From assembly GCF_001570565.1 (NCBI RefSeq), contig NZ_BBXE01000036.1, positions 1 to 64,000 of the forward strand: a DNA stretch of 64,000 nucleotides, read 5' to 3'. Within the stretch, counting starts at the first letter, position 1; each line of letters starts with the position of its first letter. Shown here in pieces: positions 35,079 to 43,725 of this stretch. This stretch comes from Herbidospora yilanensis (GTDB taxonomy: Bacteria; Actinomycetota; Actinomycetes; Streptosporangiales; Streptosporangiaceae). The position numbers were made by a program, and so were the translations under genes. The notes below the pieces were generated by a model, which was not told the origin of the DNA, did no database searches, and worked only from the letters and a program-made list of their open reading frames with translations.

Positions 35079-36074
35079 CTATTCGACGACCAGGTCCCTG
35101 ATCGTCCGCAGATCGTCCTCGTCTCTGGGGCCCATGACGAGCAGTGACGTCACCGGGCTGTCCCGCCAGGGTGCCAGGCGTTCCCTGATCCGTCCCGGCG
35201 GGCCGATCAGGGAGATCCCGTCGGCCAGTTCGTCGGGGATGGCGGCGAAGGCCTCGTCGCGGCGTCCGTCGAGGAAGAGGCCCTGGATGCGGGCGGCCTC
35301 CTCGGCGAACCCCATGCGGCCGATGATGTCGGCGTGGAAGTTCCGCTTGGACGATCCCATGCCGCCGATGTAGAGGCTCAGCATCATCTTGACCACGTCG
35401 AGCCCCGCCCTGACGTCGTCGGTGATCAGCGTCATGACCATGGCGGCGACGTCGAAGTCCTTCCCTCGGGTGGCGAGCGCGTCCCCGTACATGGACTCGA
35501 TCATGGACGGGACGGCGAACAGCGGCAGCCAGCCCTGCCCGATCTCGGCGGCCAGCGCGACGTTCCTGGGCCCTTCCGCGCCCAGGTAGACCGGGATGTC
35601 CGGCCGCAGCGGGTGGGTGATCAGCTTCAGCGGCTTGCCCTGGGGGAGCGGCAGCGGGTAGTGCGGCCCGTCGTTCGTAACAGGTTCCTCCCGTCGCCAG
35701 ATCTTGCGCATGATCTCGACGTACTCCCGGGTCCGCGCGAGCGGCCGGGCGAACGGGACGCCGTACCACCCCTCGACCACCTGCGGCCCCGACGCCCCGA
35801 TCCCGAGCAGCAGCCGCCCGCCGGTGAGGTGGTCGAGCGTCATCGCGGTCATCGCGGTGGCGGCCGGGGTGCGGGCGCTGAGCTGCACGACCGAGGTGCC
35901 CAGCTTGATGCGGGAGGTCCGGGCGCCGTACCAGGCCAGCGGGGTGAAGGCGTCGCTGCCGTAGGCCTCGGCCGTCCACACCGAGTCGTAGCCGAGCCGC
36001 TCGGCGGCCTGCACGAGGGTGGTGGCGTCGGAGGGCGAACGTTGCCAGTAACCGAGGTTCAGACCCAGCTTCAT
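35079..36074 (-). CDS. LLM-class F420-dependent oxidoreductase
   Basis: A 331-residue TIM-barrel protein of the bacterial luciferase-like family. It starts MKLGLNLGYW. YDSVWTAEAYGSDAFTPL, the SVVQLSARTPAATAMTAMTLD strand (about 62) and RLLLGIGASGPQVVEGWYG match the F420-binding LLM subgroup common in actinomycetes. The C-terminal DGISLIGPPGRIRERLAPW is the typical closing motif. Substrate unknown. Confidence 0.88.
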   Translation of the reverse strand: MKLGLNLGYWQRSPSDATTLVQAAERLGYDSVWTAEAYGSDAFTPLAWYGARTSRIKLGTSVVQLSARTPAATAMTAMTLDHLTGGRLLLGIGASGPQVVEGWYGVPFARPLARTREYVEIMRKIWRREEPVTNDGPHYPLPLPQGKPLKLITHPLRPDIPVYLGAEGPRNVALAAEIGQGWLPLFAVPSMIESMYGDALATRGKDFDVAAMVMTLITDDVRAGLDVVKMMLSLYIGGMGSSKRNFHADIIGRMGFAEEAARIQGLFLDGRRDEAFAAIPDELADGISLIGPPGRIRERLAPWRDSPVTSLLVMGPRDEDDLRTIRDLVVE

Positions 36075-36083
36075 ACCGCGAAA

Positions 36084-36755
36084 CTAGAACACGTTATGAC
36101 TCGGCGAAAGCCCAGGATAGGCGCGGGCCAGGTGGGCGGTCACCGCCTCCACCGCCTCCTCGGCGGCGCCCGCCTCGATCGCCGTGTGGATGCGCCGGTG
36201 GTCGGCCTGCAGGTCGCCCGTGTGGCCCAGCCTGCGCACCGCCTCGACCGCGTTCGACACCAGCGCGTCGCGCAGCGCCCGCAACACGGCCGACAGCAGC
36301 CGGTTGCCCGCCGCGTCGGTCAGGGCCACGTGGAAGGCGATGTCGTGGGTCACGAACTCCTCCGGCGACCCCGCCACGTCCATCGCGGCCAGGGCCTCGG
36401 TCATCGCCGCGGGCGCGGCGGTCACCCGGGCGGCCGACCAGCGTTCGATCATCAGCCGGGTGTCGAGCACCTCCCGCGCCGACATCGTCGTCAGCCCCAG
36501 GTTCAGCCGCAGCAGGTCGGCCAGCGTGCCGTCGGGCCGGGAGATCAGCACGGCGCCCGCGTCGGGGCCCCGTCCGACCTGCGACGACACCACGCCGAGT
36601 GTTTCGAGCACCCGCAGCGCCTCACGTACCGACGACCGGCTCACCCGCAACTGCTCGGCCAGTTGCCGTTCTCCGGGCAGCCGGTCGCCGACCGTCAGGC
36701 CGTCGGCCGCGATCCGCTGTTCGATTTGGGCGAGAACCGTCTCGAAGGTCCGCAC
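36084..36755 (-). CDS. lldR: GntR/FadR-family repressor, LldR-like
   Basis: A 223-residue regulator starting at GTG 36755 (VRTFETVLAQIEQRI), preceded by GGAGGGAG on the minus strand. The N-terminal winged helix has LPGERQLAEQLRVSRSSVREALRVLETLGVV. The FCD effector domain (about 85-215) includes the metal-ligand pattern around THDIAFHVALTDAAGNRLL and ADHRRIHTAIEAG. It diverges from lutABC across a short gap holding two copies of TGGTCTGACCA, a typical FadR/LldR half-site pair. It probably represses lutABC and itself until lactate is present. Confidence 0.88.
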   Translation of the reverse strand: MRTFETVLAQIEQRIAADGLTVGDRLPGERQLAEQLRVSRSSVREALRVLETLGVVSSQVGRGPDAGAVLISRPDGTLADLLRLNLGLTTMSAREVLDTRLMIERWSAARVTAAPAAMTEALAAMDVAGSPEEFVTHDIAFHVALTDAAGNRLLSAVLRALRDALVSNAVEAVRRLGHTGDLQADHRRIHTAIEAGAAEEAVEAVTAHLARAYPGLSPSHNVF

Positions 36756-36781
36756 CGTGCTCCCTCCGCCGGAACGGTGTA

Positions 36782-36807
36782 TGGTCTGACCATATTTGGT
36801 CTGACCA
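36782..36807. promoter_or_regulatory. tandem LldR-type operators
   Basis: TGGTCTGACCA occurs at 36782-36792 and again at 36797-36807, start to start 15 bp. Each copy is a perfect dyad about a central T and fits the TGGT-N3-ACCA consensus of FadR-group GntR regulators. The pair lies 26 bp from the repressor start and 17 bp from the lutA start. Confidence 0.82.
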
Positions 36808-36824
36808 TACCTGCGGGAGTCCCG

Positions 36825-37529
36825 GTGCGGGTCGCGCTCTTCATCACCTGTGTCAACGACACGCTCTTCCCCGGCACGGGGAAGGCGGCCGTCGGGCTGC
36901 TGCGGAGGCTCGGCGTCGAGGTCGACTTCCCCCTCGCCCAGACGTGCTGCGGCCAGATGCACCTGAACACCGGCTACCGCGACGAGGCGGTCAGACTGGC
37001 CGACCGGTTCACCACCACGTTCGCGGGCTACGACGCCGTCGTCGCGCCGAGCGGCTCGTGCGCCGCGATGGTCCGCGAGCAGTATCCCCACCTCGACATC
37101 GAGGACATCCCGAAGGTGTACGACCTGTCGGAGTTCCTGGTCGACGTCCTGGGCGTCACCGACGTGGGCGCCTACTTCCCGCACAAGGTCACCTACCACC
37201 CGACCTGCCACTCCCTGCGCGGGCTCAAGGTCGGCGACAAGCCGGCCAGGCTGCTGGAGAACGTCCGGGGCCTGGAGCTGGTCCCGCTGCCGGGCGCCGA
37301 GGAGTGCTGCGGCTTCGGGGGCACCTTCGCGGTCAAGAACCGCGACGTCAGCGCGGCGATGTGCGCCGACAAGATCGGCAACGTGATGAAGACCGGCGCG
37401 GAGGTGCTCTGCGCCGCCGACAACTCGTGCCTGCTGCACCTCGGCGGCACTCTCAAACGCCAGAAGTCGGGGGTACGCGTGCTCCACCTCGCCGAGATCC
37501 TCGCGTCGACCGAGGAGAGCGCCGGATGA
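36825..37529 (+). CDS. lutA: lactate utilisation protein A (Fe-S)
   Basis: A 234-residue (Fe-S)-binding subunit of the three-part L-lactate oxidation complex LutABC. Two cysteine-rich CCG domains are seen: QTCCGQMHLNTGY (about 39-51) and EECCGFGGTFAVKN (about 155-168), each with an upstream Cys. GTG start at 36825 lies just past the second operator. It overlaps lutB by ATGA. Confidence 0.93.
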   Translation: MRVALFITCVNDTLFPGTGKAAVGLLRRLGVEVDFPLAQTCCGQMHLNTGYRDEAVRLADRFTTTFAGYDAVVAPSGSCAAMVREQYPHLDIEDIPKVYDLSEFLVDVLGVTDVGAYFPHKVTYHPTCHSLRGLKVGDKPARLLENVRGLELVPLPGAEECCGFGGTFAVKNRDVSAAMCADKIGNVMKTGAEVLCAADNSCLLHLGGTLKRQKSGVRVLHLAEILASTEESAG

Positions 37530-38914
37530 GCGGCGTCTTCGTCGGCATGCCGGCGTTCCCGAAGAACGCCGCCAAGGCCGTGCAGAACAGTCAGCTCAGG
37601 TTCAACCTGCGCAAGGCCACCCACACGATCCGCGGCAAGCGGGCCGCGGTGGTGGGCGAGCTCGACGACTGGGCCGAGCTCCGCCAGGCCGGCAAAACGA
37701 TCAAGGACCACACGCTCAGGAACCTCGACCGGTACCTCGTCCAGCTGGAGGAGAAGGTCACCGAGGCCGGGGGCACCGTCCACTGGGCCCGCGACGCCGC
37801 CGAGGCCAACCGGATCGTGACCCGCCTGGTCAAGGACACCGGCGAGACCGAGGTCGTCAAGGTCAAGTCGATGGCCACCCAGGAGATCGGCCTCAACGAG
37901 GCGCTCGCCGAAGAGGGCATCGAGGCGTTCGAGACCGACCTGGCCGAGCTGATCGTGCAGCTCGGCGACGACTTCCCGTCGCACATCCTGGTGCCGGCGA
38001 TCCACCGCAACCGGGCCGAGATCCGCGAGCTCTTCCTGAAGAAGATGGCCGGGGCGCCGAAGGACCTGACCGACGAGCCGCGTGTGCTGGCCGAGGCGGC
38101 CCGGGTCTACCTGCGCAAACGCTTCCTGGAGTCCAAGGTCGCCATCTCGGGCGCCAACTTCATGATCGCCGAGACCGGCACGCTGGTGGTGCTGGAGTCG
38201 GAGGGCAACGGGCGGATGTGCCTCACGCTGCCCAAGACCCTGATCAGCGTGGTCGGCATCGAGAAGCTGCTGCCCACCTGGCAGGACCTGGAGGTGTTCC
38301 TCCAACTGCTGCCGCGCAGCTCCACGGGGGAGCGCATGAACCCGTACACCTCGATGTGGACCGGCGCGACGGAAGGCCAGGAGTTCCATCTCGTGCTGCT
38401 CGACAACGGGCGCACCTCCGTCCTGGCCGACAAGGTGGGGCGCCAGGCGCTCCGCTGCATCCGCTGCTCGGCCTGCCTGAACGTCTGCCCGGTCTACGAG
38501 CGCGCCGGCGGGCACGCCTACGGCTCCGTCTACCCGGGGCCGATCGGGGCGATCCTGACGCCGCAGCTCAGGGGCATGGACACCGAGCTCGACCGGTCGC
38601 TGCCCTACGCGTCGTCGTTGTGCGGCGCCTGTTACGAGGTCTGCCCGGTCGCCATCGACATCCCGTCGGTGCTCGTCGACCTGCGCGCGAAGGCGCGGCA
38701 CTCCCGTGCCGAGAAGGCGGGCATGGCCGCCGCCGGGTGGGTCTTCAACCGGTCGAAGCGGCTGGCCAAGGCGCAGCGGTTCGGCGGGCGCATGCGCAGG
38801 CTCGTGCCCAAGCGGCTGCCCGGCCCGCTGTCGGGCTGGACCGACACCCGCGACCTGCCGGAGATCCCCGCCGAGTCGTTCCGCGACTGGTGGATCAGAG
38901 AGGGGAAACGATGA
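37526..38914 (+). CDS. lutB: lactate utilisation protein B (Fe-S)
   Basis: A 462-residue iron-sulfur protein. The N-terminal LUD domain extends to about residue 290 (GANFMIAETGTLVVLESEGNG). Two 4Fe-4S motifs follow: CIRCSACLNVCPVY and CGACYEVCPVAIDIP. The C-terminal tail ends at DWWIREGKR. LutB probably passes electrons between LutA, LutC and the respiratory chain. Coupled to lutA upstream and lutC downstream by ATGA overlaps. Confidence 0.94.
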   Translation: MSGVFVGMPAFPKNAAKAVQNSQLRFNLRKATHTIRGKRAAVVGELDDWAELRQAGKTIKDHTLRNLDRYLVQLEEKVTEAGGTVHWARDAAEANRIVTRLVKDTGETEVVKVKSMATQEIGLNEALAEEGIEAFETDLAELIVQLGDDFPSHILVPAIHRNRAEIRELFLKKMAGAPKDLTDEPRVLAEAARVYLRKRFLESKVAISGANFMIAETGTLVVLESEGNGRMCLTLPKTLISVVGIEKLLPTWQDLEVFLQLLPRSSTGERMNPYTSMWTGATEGQEFHLVLLDNGRTSVLADKVGRQALRCIRCSACLNVCPVYERAGGHAYGSVYPGPIGAILTPQLRGMDTELDRSLPYASSLCGACYEVCPVAIDIPSVLVDLRAKARHSRAEKAGMAAAGWVFNRSKRLAKAQRFGGRMRRLVPKRLPGPLSGWTDTRDLPEIPAESFRDWWIREGKR

Positions 38915-39477
38915 GCGCGGCGGCACGCGAGGTCATCCTGCGGCGCATCCGCTCGGCCGTCGAAGGCGCGCCCGAGGCCGAGATCGTCCGCGGCTACCGG
39001 GGCGCGACCGGCGAACGGGGCGACGTGGAGTTGTTCGCCGAACGGGTCCGCGACTACAAGGCGATCGTGCACGTCGTGCCGCGCGCCGAGGTGGCCGCGA
39101 CCCTCGCCGAGATCACCGGGGGCAGGGTGCTGACCGTCCCGGCGGGGTTCCCCTCCGACATGTACGCCCCCTCGGAGGGCGAACCCGACGGAGTCGTCTC
39201 CACCTGCGCCGTCGCCGTCGCGGAGACCGGCACGATCGTCCTGGACGCCGGCCCCGGCCAGGGCACCCGCGCGCAGACCCTCGTCCCCGACTACCACCTG
39301 TGCGTGGTGCGCGACGACCAGATCGTGCCGAACGTGCCCGACGCGATCGCCCGCCTCGACCCCACCCGGCCCCTGACGTGGATCAGCGGCCCCTCGGCCA
39401 CGAGCGACATCGAGCTGAACCGGGTCGAGGGAGTGCACGGGCCGCGCACTCTTGAGGTCGTCATCGCCATCGGGTAG
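38911..39477 (+). CDS. lutC: lactate utilisation protein C
   Basis: A 188-residue LUD-domain protein (MSAAAREVILRRIRSAVEG at the start, then VVSTCAVAVAETGTIVLDAGPGQGTRA and TWISGPSATSDIELNRVEGVHGPR). It is the third LutABC component; no cysteine cluster is expected. It ends the operon, and the next gene begins 16 bp later in another functional class. Confidence 0.93.
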   Translation: MSAAAREVILRRIRSAVEGAPEAEIVRGYRGATGERGDVELFAERVRDYKAIVHVVPRAEVAATLAEITGGRVLTVPAGFPSDMYAPSEGEPDGVVSTCAVAVAETGTIVLDAGPGQGTRAQTLVPDYHLCVVRDDQIVPNVPDAIARLDPTRPLTWISGPSATSDIELNRVEGVHGPRTLEVVIAIG

Positions 39478-39493
39478 TCGTACGGTATTGGGC

Positions 39494-40570
39494 GTGTTCG
39501 ACGAGCGCCTGTCCATCGCCACCGACCGGCTCGTCCTGCGGAACTTCCGGCCCTCCGACCACGACCAGGTCCGGGCGATCGTGCAGGACGGCGCCCACCC
39601 GACCGCGCTCCCGCCGGGAGCCCCCGGCTACGCGGGCGGGATCGTCTCGTGGCTCGTCAACGGCGTCCACGAACTGCGCCGGTCGGGTCAGGGCATCCAC
39701 CTGGCGATCGAGCGCCACGGCCGCATCGTCGGGGCGATCAGCCTGTTCAAGACCCACTGGGGCGCCGGCACCACCGAGGTCGGCTACGGCGTGCACCCCG
39801 CCCAACGGGGCAACGGCTACGCCCCCGAGGCCCTCGGCGGGCTGGCCGCCTGGGCGCTCGGCCCGGCCCGGCTGCGGCGGGTCGAGCTGCGCGCGATCGC
39901 GGGCAACGCCGCCTCGATCCGGGTCGCCGAGAAGGCCGGGTTCACCCGCGAGGGCCTGCTGCGCGGCGCCGGGTTCGAAGACGACGGGCCGCATGACGTC
40001 GTCGTCTTCGGGCTGCTGCGGGGCGACCGGCCGGGCGGGTTCCCCTCCCGGCTGGCGGGCGACCGGCTGGAGTTGCGGCCCTTCGCCAAGCGCGACGCGT
40101 TCGACGTGCTGGCCGCCGTGCGCGACGACCCCGAGATCGCCCGCTGGATGCCCTGGGCGGTCGACTACACGCTGGAGAAGGCGCTCGACTGGAGCACCCG
40201 CCAGGCCCACACCGACCGGCGGCAGAGTGTCACCTACGCCCTCGAACCGGTCGAAGGCGGGCGGCTGGCCGGGGCGGTGTCGGTGGTGCGGGCCGACCGC
40301 GAACGCGGCGACGCCGAGATCGGCTACTGGATCTCCCCGTGGGCCCGGCGGCAGGGGTACGCCGTCGAGGCCACCCGTACACTCACCGCGTTCCTGTTCG
40401 CCCAGGGGTTCGCGCGGGTGCAACTGATGATCGCCCAGGGCAACACGGCGAGCCGGAAAGTGGCCGAGAAGGCCGGTTTCGCCGAGGAAGGCATCCTGCG
40501 CGGGGCCATCCCGATTCCGGGCGGCAGGGCCGACACGGTGGTTTACGGTCTCTTGATCGGTGAGCTCTGA
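39494..40570 (+). CDS. tandem GNAT acetyltransferase
   Basis: A 358-residue protein made of two RimJ/RimL-like GNAT domains. Domain 1 covers about 1-180 (acetyl-CoA loop VHPAQRGNGYAPEAL, then NAASIRVAEKAGFTREGLLR). Domain 2 covers about 185-358 (ISPWARRQGYAVEAT, then NTASRKVAEKAGFAEEGILR). Both retain the acetyl-CoA loop, so both may be active. Substrate unknown; N-terminal protein or small-molecule acetylation are possible. GTG start at 39494 chosen. Confidence 0.87.
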   Translation: MFDERLSIATDRLVLRNFRPSDHDQVRAIVQDGAHPTALPPGAPGYAGGIVSWLVNGVHELRRSGQGIHLAIERHGRIVGAISLFKTHWGAGTTEVGYGVHPAQRGNGYAPEALGGLAAWALGPARLRRVELRAIAGNAASIRVAEKAGFTREGLLRGAGFEDDGPHDVVVFGLLRGDRPGGFPSRLAGDRLELRPFAKRDAFDVLAAVRDDPEIARWMPWAVDYTLEKALDWSTRQAHTDRRQSVTYALEPVEGGRLAGAVSVVRADRERGDAEIGYWISPWARRQGYAVEATRTLTAFLFAQGFARVQLMIAQGNTASRKVAEKAGFAEEGILRGAIPIPGGRADTVVYGLLIGEL

Positions 40571-40656
40571 GCTGGGCAAACCTCGGAAGAATGCCCCATT
40601 GCACGACAAGCTCGGCTATGTTTGCGGAGCAGGTCAAGCCAGGGGAGATCGTTGAG

Positions 40657-41547
40657 ATGAGACCGCCGCTGCTGCTCATCGGGCACGGCACGCATGACGA
40701 TACCGGCGTAGCCGAATTCGGCCGGTTCGTTCATCGGCTCCGTTGCCGGCTCGACGGCGACGTCGCGGACGTCTCCGGCGGCTTCGTCACCGGAGCCCGG
40801 CCGCCGCTGGGCGATTCGGTCGCCTCGCTCGTCGCGCGCGGCCACCACCACCTCGTCGCCCAGCCGCTGAGCCTCACCGGCGACCGCGCCGCGCTGGGCG
40901 ACGTCCCCGGCACGCTGGCGCTGGCCCAGGAGCTCCACCCGACGCTCGGATACGACCTGGGCCGCCCGCTCGGCCCCGACCCGCGCGTCCTGGAACTGCT
41001 GGCCGAACGCCTCGCCGACGCCGCGGCCGACATGCCGACGTTCGTGCGCGGCGCCTTCGTCGAGGAGCCCGAGCCGATCGCGCCCGCCGAGACCGCCGTC
41101 GTCCTGGTGGGCCACGGCTCGCCGAGCACGTCCGCGAACGCCGAGGTCCACCGCGTGTCGCGGCTGTTCTGGGAGACCCACGCGGCCGACTACCTGACGG
41201 TCGAGACGGCCTACGTGTCCCACGCGCGGCCGGGGGTGCCCGGCGGCCTGGAGCGCTGCCGCCGCCTGGGCGCCAAGCGGGTCATCGTGCTGCCCTACGT
41301 GTTGTTCGCCGGTGGCGTGCTGGAGCGCATCTGGGCCCAGGCCCTCGCCTACGGCGCCAACCACGAGGGCCTCGACATCCGCTGCGCCGAGGTGATCGGC
41401 GACTGCGATGGCCTGGCCGACGTGGTGATCGACCGCTACGAGGAGGCCCTGGCCGGCGCCGCCGCGACCACGGCCCGCCAGCGTTACGCCGAGGCCCTGG
41501 ACACCGAACGGCTTCAGGAGATCTTCCCGGTCCCGGCCCGCGTCTGA
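40657..41547 (+). CDS. cbiX: sirohydrochlorin chelatase CbiX-type, two-domain
   Basis: A 296-residue protein with two CbiX-like halves: LLLIGHGTHDD at the N-terminus (His in the chelatase site) and VVLVGHGSPSTSAN near the middle (about 148). The second half also shows the RVIVLPYVLFAGGVLERI stretch of class II chelatases. It inserts cobalt (cobalamin) or iron (sirohaem) into sirohydrochlorin. ATG at 40657 is preferred over upstream frame extension because homology starts there; GGGGAG lies upstream. TGATG overlap with cobC. Confidence 0.9.
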   Translation: MRPPLLLIGHGTHDDTGVAEFGRFVHRLRCRLDGDVADVSGGFVTGARPPLGDSVASLVARGHHHLVAQPLSLTGDRAALGDVPGTLALAQELHPTLGYDLGRPLGPDPRVLELLAERLADAAADMPTFVRGAFVEEPEPIAPAETAVVLVGHGSPSTSANAEVHRVSRLFWETHAADYLTVETAYVSHARPGVPGGLERCRRLGAKRVIVLPYVLFAGGVLERIWAQALAYGANHEGLDIRCAEVIGDCDGLADVVIDRYEEALAGAAATTARQRYAEALDTERLQEIFPVPARV

Positions 41548-42716
41548 TGCCCGTCGATCTCCGCCACCACGGGGACAACGAGGTCGGGCCGGGCCTGGTC
41601 GACCTGGCGGTGAACGTCCGGCAGGGCATGCCACCTGCGTGGTTACGGGAGATCCTCGCCTCTTCCATGTCGGAGATTTCGGCATACCCGAATGCGGATC
41701 AGGCCACCCGGATCATCGCCGAACACCACGGGCGAGACCCTGATGAGGTCCTGCTCACGGTGGGCGCGGCCGAGGCGTTCACCCTGCTGGCGCGCGTCGC
41801 CGCCGGAAGCAGACCGGAATCCTTCAAGCAGGTCGGAGCCGAGTCGGCAATCTCCACGCCGGGTGGGGCCGGGTCGGAATTGTCCGTAGCCGCGGCTCCG
41901 GCATCGTCCGAGCCGGGAATGCGCAGGCGGTCGCCCGTCGTGCTCCCGGTGTCGCGACCGGTCGTGGTGCATCCGCAGTTCACCGAGCCCGAGGCGGCGT
42001 TGCGGGCCGTCGGGCTGGTGCCCGATCGGGTGCTGTTGCCCGATCCGTTCGTCCTGGACGCCGCGCTGATCCCCGGCGACGCCGATCTGGTCATGATCGG
42101 CAATCCGACCAACCCCACGTCCGTGCTGCACCCCGCCGCGACGATCGCCTCGCTCGCCCGGCCCGGCAGGTATCTGGTCGTCGACGAGGCGTTCGCCGAC
42201 TGTGTGCCGGGAGAGCCGGAATCGCTGGCCTCGGTCAGGTTGCCCGGTCTGGTGGTCATCCGGAGTCTCACCAAGACGTGGGGGCTGGCCGGGCTCCGCG
42301 TCGGCTACGTCATCGGCCCGCCGGAGCTCGTCGCCGCGATGCGGGCGGCGCAGCCGCTCTGGGCGGTCTCCACGCCCGCGCTGGCCGCCGCCGAGGCGTG
42401 CGTCTCGCCCCGCGCGCAGGCCGAGGCCGCTCAATGGGCCGAGGAGATGGCGGGGCGGCGGCGGATCCTCGCCGACGGCCTGACGGCTCTGGGGGCCCAT
42501 GTCGTGCCGGAGGCCCGCGGCTCCTTCGTCTGTGTACGCCTCCCGCACGCCCTCCGCCTCAGGACGCTCCTCCGGGAGAAGGGCTTCGCCGTCAGGAGGG
42601 GCGACACCTTCCCGGGCCTGGGCCCCGAGTGGCTGCGGGTGGCCGTGCGCGACGATGAGACGACGGCCGCCTTCCTGGCGGCCCTGAAGGAGGCCCGCGA
42701 TGATCTCCCCGCTTGA
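41547..42716 (+). CDS. cobC: CobC, PLP-dependent threonine-phosphate decarboxylase-like (Rv2231c type)
   Basis: A 389-residue aminotransferase-fold enzyme that in cobalamin synthesis makes the (R)-1-amino-2-propanol phosphate arm. Fold motifs are VGAAEAFTLLARV, DLVMIGNPTNPTSVLHP, YLVVDEAFADCVPGEPES and the PLP lysine in IRSLTKTWGLAGLRVGY. Unusual is an insertion at about residues 86-136 (AGSRPESFKQVGAES... to EPGMRRRSPVVLP), rich in Ser/Pro/Ala/Gly, where relatives go straight from the helix to PVVVHPQFTEPEAAL. The frame stays open, so the gene is intact. It overlaps cobT by 17 bp. Confidence 0.88.
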   Translation: MPVDLRHHGDNEVGPGLVDLAVNVRQGMPPAWLREILASSMSEISAYPNADQATRIIAEHHGRDPDEVLLTVGAAEAFTLLARVAAGSRPESFKQVGAESAISTPGGAGSELSVAAAPASSEPGMRRRSPVVLPVSRPVVVHPQFTEPEAALRAVGLVPDRVLLPDPFVLDAALIPGDADLVMIGNPTNPTSVLHPAATIASLARPGRYLVVDEAFADCVPGEPESLASVRLPGLVVIRSLTKTWGLAGLRVGYVIGPPELVAAMRAAQPLWAVSTPALAAAEACVSPRAQAEAAQWAEEMAGRRRILADGLTALGAHVVPEARGSFVCVRLPHALRLRTLLREKGFAVRRGDTFPGLGPEWLRVAVRDDETTAAFLAALKEARDDLPA

Positions 42717-43725
42717 CCCGGCCGCCATGGCCGAGGCCAGAGCCCACCACGACCGCCTGACCAAGCCGAGGGGCGCGCTCGGCGCTCTTGAGGACGTGGC
42801 CGTGCGGTTGGCGGGCATCGCGGCGGTCTCGCCGCCGCCGCTTCCCGAGCCGGTGGCGCTGGCGATCTTCGCGGCGGATCACGGCGTACACGCGCAGGGG
42901 GTCTCTCCCTGGCCCCAAGAGGTGACCCAGCAGATGGTCGCCAACTTCCTGGCCGGCGGCGCGGTGGCGAACGCCTTCGCGGCCCAGGTCGGCGCGTCGG
43001 TGACGGTGGTGGACGTCGGCGTCAACGGCGACCTGCCGGAGGCCCCCGGCCTGGTGTCGCGCAAGGTCAGGAGGGGCACCGCCGACCTGTCGCTGGGCCC
43101 GGCGATGACCGAGGCGGAGGCTCGGCAGGCCAGGGAGGCCGGGGCCGAGGTGGCCGGGCGGCTCGTCGCGCAGGGGGCCCGGTGCCTGGTCACCGGGGAC
43201 ATGGGCATCGCCAACACGACGGCGTCGGCGGCCCTGATCTGCGCGTACACGGGCAAGGAGCCGGGCGAGGTCACGGGACGCGGGACCGGGATCGACGACG
43301 CCATGCTCGCCCACAAGATCGCGATCGTCGCGCGGGCCCTGGAGGTCAACCGGGGCCTCGACCCGCTGGCCGCACTGGGTGGTCTGGAGCACGCCGCCCT
43401 CGCCGGATATCTGCTGAAAGCGGCGGAGTTGCGCATCCCGGTCGTCCTCGACGGCGTGATCGCCGGTTCGGCCGCGCTGGCCGCCGCCGCGATCGAGCCC
43501 GACGCCGCCGGCTACTGGATCGCCGGCCACCGTTCGGCGGAACCCGGCCACACCGCCGCGCTGGCCCACCTCGGCCTGCGTCCGCTGGTCGACCTGGAAC
43601 TCCGCCTGGGCGAGGGCACGGGCGGTCTGCTCGCCCACCCGCTCGTCGTCGCCGCGGCCCGGGTGCTGCACGAGGTCGCCACCTTCGACGCCGCCGGAGT
43701 CACCGACAAGGAGGCCCTCGCATGA
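42700..43725 (+). CDS. cobT: nicotinate-nucleotide:DMB phosphoribosyltransferase CobT
   Basis: A 341-residue enzyme that activates the lower ligand base as its alpha-ribotide. Motifs are KPRGALGALEDVAVRLA, FAADHGVHAQGVSPWPQEVT, MVANFLAGGAVANAFA, the GDMGIANTTASAALIC loop (about 166) and GHRSAEPGHTAALAHLGLRPLVDLELRLGEG with the catalytic Glu near the C-terminus. GAAGGAGG (42687-42694) is a good RBS inside the end of cobC. ATGA overlap with speB. Confidence 0.95.
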   Translation: MISPLDPAAMAEARAHHDRLTKPRGALGALEDVAVRLAGIAAVSPPPLPEPVALAIFAADHGVHAQGVSPWPQEVTQQMVANFLAGGAVANAFAAQVGASVTVVDVGVNGDLPEAPGLVSRKVRRGTADLSLGPAMTEAEARQAREAGAEVAGRLVAQGARCLVTGDMGIANTTASAALICAYTGKEPGEVTGRGTGIDDAMLAHKIAIVARALEVNRGLDPLAALGGLEHAALAGYLLKAAELRIPVVLDGVIAGSAALAAAAIEPDAAGYWIAGHRSAEPGHTAALAHLGLRPLVDLELRLGEGTGGLLAHPLVVAAARVLHEVATFDAAGVTDKEALA

